Assembly: GCA_016191895.1 (NCBI GenBank)
Contig: JACPVD010000174.1
Location: forward strand, 1-12,135
Reading direction: 5' to 3'
Length of the DNA: 12,135 nt
Source of the DNA: Chloroflexota bacterium
Lineage (GTDB): Bacteria > Chloroflexota > Anaerolineae > Anaerolineales > Villigracilaceae
Shown: positions 12,009 to 12,135 of the stretch, in pieces
Numbering within the stretch: position 1 is the first letter of the stretch
How the letters are laid out: each line of letters begins with the position of its first letter
Program-made: the position numbers and the translations under genes
Notes under the pieces: generated by a model
What the model was told of the DNA's origin: nothing
The model's input: only the letters and a program-made list of their open reading frames with translations
Database searches by the model: none

Positions 12009-12135
12009 TCAGTCGACGCGGCGGTGGACGATGAGAAGGTATCCAGATTTGATTTGGATGGTCGCTGTTTGGTCTGTCATCTCGTTGCTGATGCCGCGTG
12101 TTTTATTTGGAAACAGAGTCTCGTCTTGCAAAGGC
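12009..12135 (-). CDS. thiN: Thiamine pyrophosphokinase, C-terminal end (partial)
   Basis: Only the last 41 residues are in the window; the 5' part runs off the right edge. On the - strand the frame ends LQDETLFPNKTRGISNE, then about 22 more residues ending SGYLLIVHRRVD. The motif L..ETL.P..TRGISNE followed by a short beta strand pair and a final LL(V/I) strand is the hallmark C-terminal thiamine-binding domain of thiamine pyrophosphokinase, which makes thiamine diphosphate from thiamine and ATP. The downstream neighbour is a thiamine-binding transporter protein, which independently supports the assignment. The stop lies 51 bases before the thiB start. Confidence 0.82.
   Translation of the reverse strand, partial: PLQDETLFPNKTRGISNEMTDQTATIQIKSGYLLIVHRRVD

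Noticed and set aside
11958..12135. TPP riboswitch upstream of thiB
   Set aside because: The conserved CTGAGA...ACCTGATCTGG-type core is absent from the 51-bp gap. The sequence further upstream is coding (thiN C-terminus).

Overview
The window (12,135 bp, moderately GC-rich) looks like chromosomal DNA from an uncultivated Chloroflexota bacterium, most likely Anaerolineae. This placement is an inference. It rests on the adjacent secreted lipoproteins with Pro/Thr-rich linkers and AQT-type repeats, on an RGGTGKS-type ParA/MinD ATPase next to a PrsW-like protease and a cyclic-nucleotide-binding protein, and on a repeat-rich intergenic region carrying the dispersed 'acgcaaag'-type motif. No rRNA, tRNA or other phylogenetic marker is present to confirm it.

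Region 1 (2-4786, + strand) is an apparent operon of four cell-surface proteins. The first is the C-terminal part of a large multidomain secreted protein with an FN3-like domain and a PP[VN]N-repeat linker. Two lipoproteins and a membrane-anchored protein of unknown function follow. A hairpin terminator at 4798-4831 closes the block.

Region 2 (4838-5944, - strand) is a two-gene unit: a ParA/MinD-type ATPase (copy A) and a small, possibly winged-helix protein. A clear promoter lies upstream. The ATPase and its partner are in the same reading frame, separated by one TAG codon and six sense codons.

Region 3 (5945-6560) is a 616-bp gene-free stretch packed with palindromes. At its centre is a 195-bp MITE-like element (6127-6321) with inverted terminal repeats and a perfect 9-bp target duplication. 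It has inserted into an older palindromic repeat.

Region 4 (6561-10894, + strand) is the most interesting part. It holds an ECF sigma factor, a two-TM candidate anti-sigma factor, a PrsW-family intramembrane protease with a long cytoplasmic tail, a cyclic-nucleotide-binding protein with a coiled-coil tail and no DNA-binding domain, a second ParA/MinD ATPase (copy B), a 70-residue zinc-binding protein, and a second small winged-helix-like protein. The gene order suggests a membrane-to-nucleotide signalling module: regulated proteolysis releases the sigma factor, and a cNMP receptor acts with a ParA-type switch. The ATPase plus small-protein pair is duplicated on both sides of the repeat region. 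This joint function is inferred.

Region 5 (10929-12135, - strand) is thiamine uptake and activation: a ThiB/TbpA-type thiamine-binding lipoprotein preceded by the C-terminal end of thiamine pyrophosphokinase (thiN), recognised from its TRGISNE motif. A perfect bidirectional terminator (10891-10932) separates it from region 4 and contains the stop codons of both convergent genes.
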